From positions 26,076,322-26,140,321 of the forward strand of contig CM022671.1 in assembly GCA_012295275.1 (NCBI GenBank): 64,000 nt of DNA, given 5' to 3'. A program made the position numbers and the translations under genes. Below the pieces are notes generated by a model. The model made no database searches. It saw only the letters and a list, made by a program, of their open reading frames with translations, and had not been told where the DNA came from. Origin of the DNA: Chrysomallon squamiferum (Eukaryota > Mollusca > Gastropoda > Neomphalida > Peltospiridae). Shown piece by piece: positions 63,758 to 64,000 of the stretch (position 1 is its first letter; each line of letters begins with the position of its first letter).

Positions 63758-64000
63758 TAACAATTTATATTAATAACCGACTGAAGTATTAATGTTTTAG
63801 ATAATAAAATTTTACATTAATAACAAACTAAAGTATTAATGTTTTAGATAATAAAATTTTGTATTAATGACAAACTGAAGTATTAATGTTTTTATTAATA
63901 AAATTTTACATTAATAACAAACTGAAGTATTAATGTTTTCAATAATAAAATTTTACATTAATAACAAACTGAAGTATTAATGTTTTAGACAGTAAATTTT
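63758..64000. repeat. 47-bp tandem repeat running off the right edge
   Basis: At least five copies have an exact 47-bp spacing: the AAGTATTAATG core recurs at 63784, 63831, 63878, 63925 and 63972. Each unit reads AAGTATTAATGTTTT, then ATAATAAAATTTT, then a TATTAATAACAAACTG-like end. Copies differ at only a few positions, so the array is fairly young, and its true length is unknown because it is cut by the window end. Confidence 0.95.

Noticed and set aside
1-64000. tRNA, rRNA or other structured RNA genes
   Set aside because: I saw no intact tRNA with both promoter boxes and no rRNA-like stretch; the only tRNA-like piece is the decayed SINE head near 39830.

Overview
This is an intron-rich, very AT-rich piece of an animal nuclear genome. 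Coding exons are short and joined by GT-AG introns. The space between them is filled with mono-, di-, tri- and tetranucleotide repeats, minisatellites and old DNA-transposon remnants. The gene set (one RAF kinase, CEP83, NUDT16, SUMF1, a SETMAR-type methyltransferase with no transposase fused to it, and a dystroglycan-like gene) and the compact introns fit an invertebrate. A mollusc or other lophotrochozoan is my best guess, but I cannot fix the species. There are no bacterial operons, CRISPR arrays or phage-like systems.

Layout. 1-83 may be the 3' end of a plus-strand gene. 3987-12614 (minus) is CEP83, a coiled-coil centriole distal-appendage protein, in 12 coding exons. 16482-18726 (plus) is a two-exon gene for a 317-residue protein I do not recognise. 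Its C-terminal half has the layout of a degenerate phospholipase-D-like domain. 25812-41821 (minus) is a full RAF kinase, closest to B-Raf, in 17 coding exons; its introns hold a Tigger-like remnant, two minisatellites, a foldback repeat and a SINE-like element. 43952-45174 (minus) is NUDT16, and 45478-49746 (plus) is SUMF1; these two are divergent with only about 300 bp between start codons. 50726-52164 (minus) is a SETMAR-type SET-domain histone methyltransferase. 52440-56640 is a degenerate T-rich repeat array. 59227-59448 (plus) is the first coding exon of a dystroglycan gene whose remainder lies beyond the window. A 47-bp tandem repeat runs off the right edge.

The genes do not form one pathway: they cover cilium assembly, MAPK signalling, RNA and nucleotide decapping, sulfatase maturation in the ER, histone methylation and cell adhesion. 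Exon joins were worked out by hand from splice dinucleotides, reading phase and remembered similarity to human proteins. Most are well constrained by phase, but none has been checked against transcripts.
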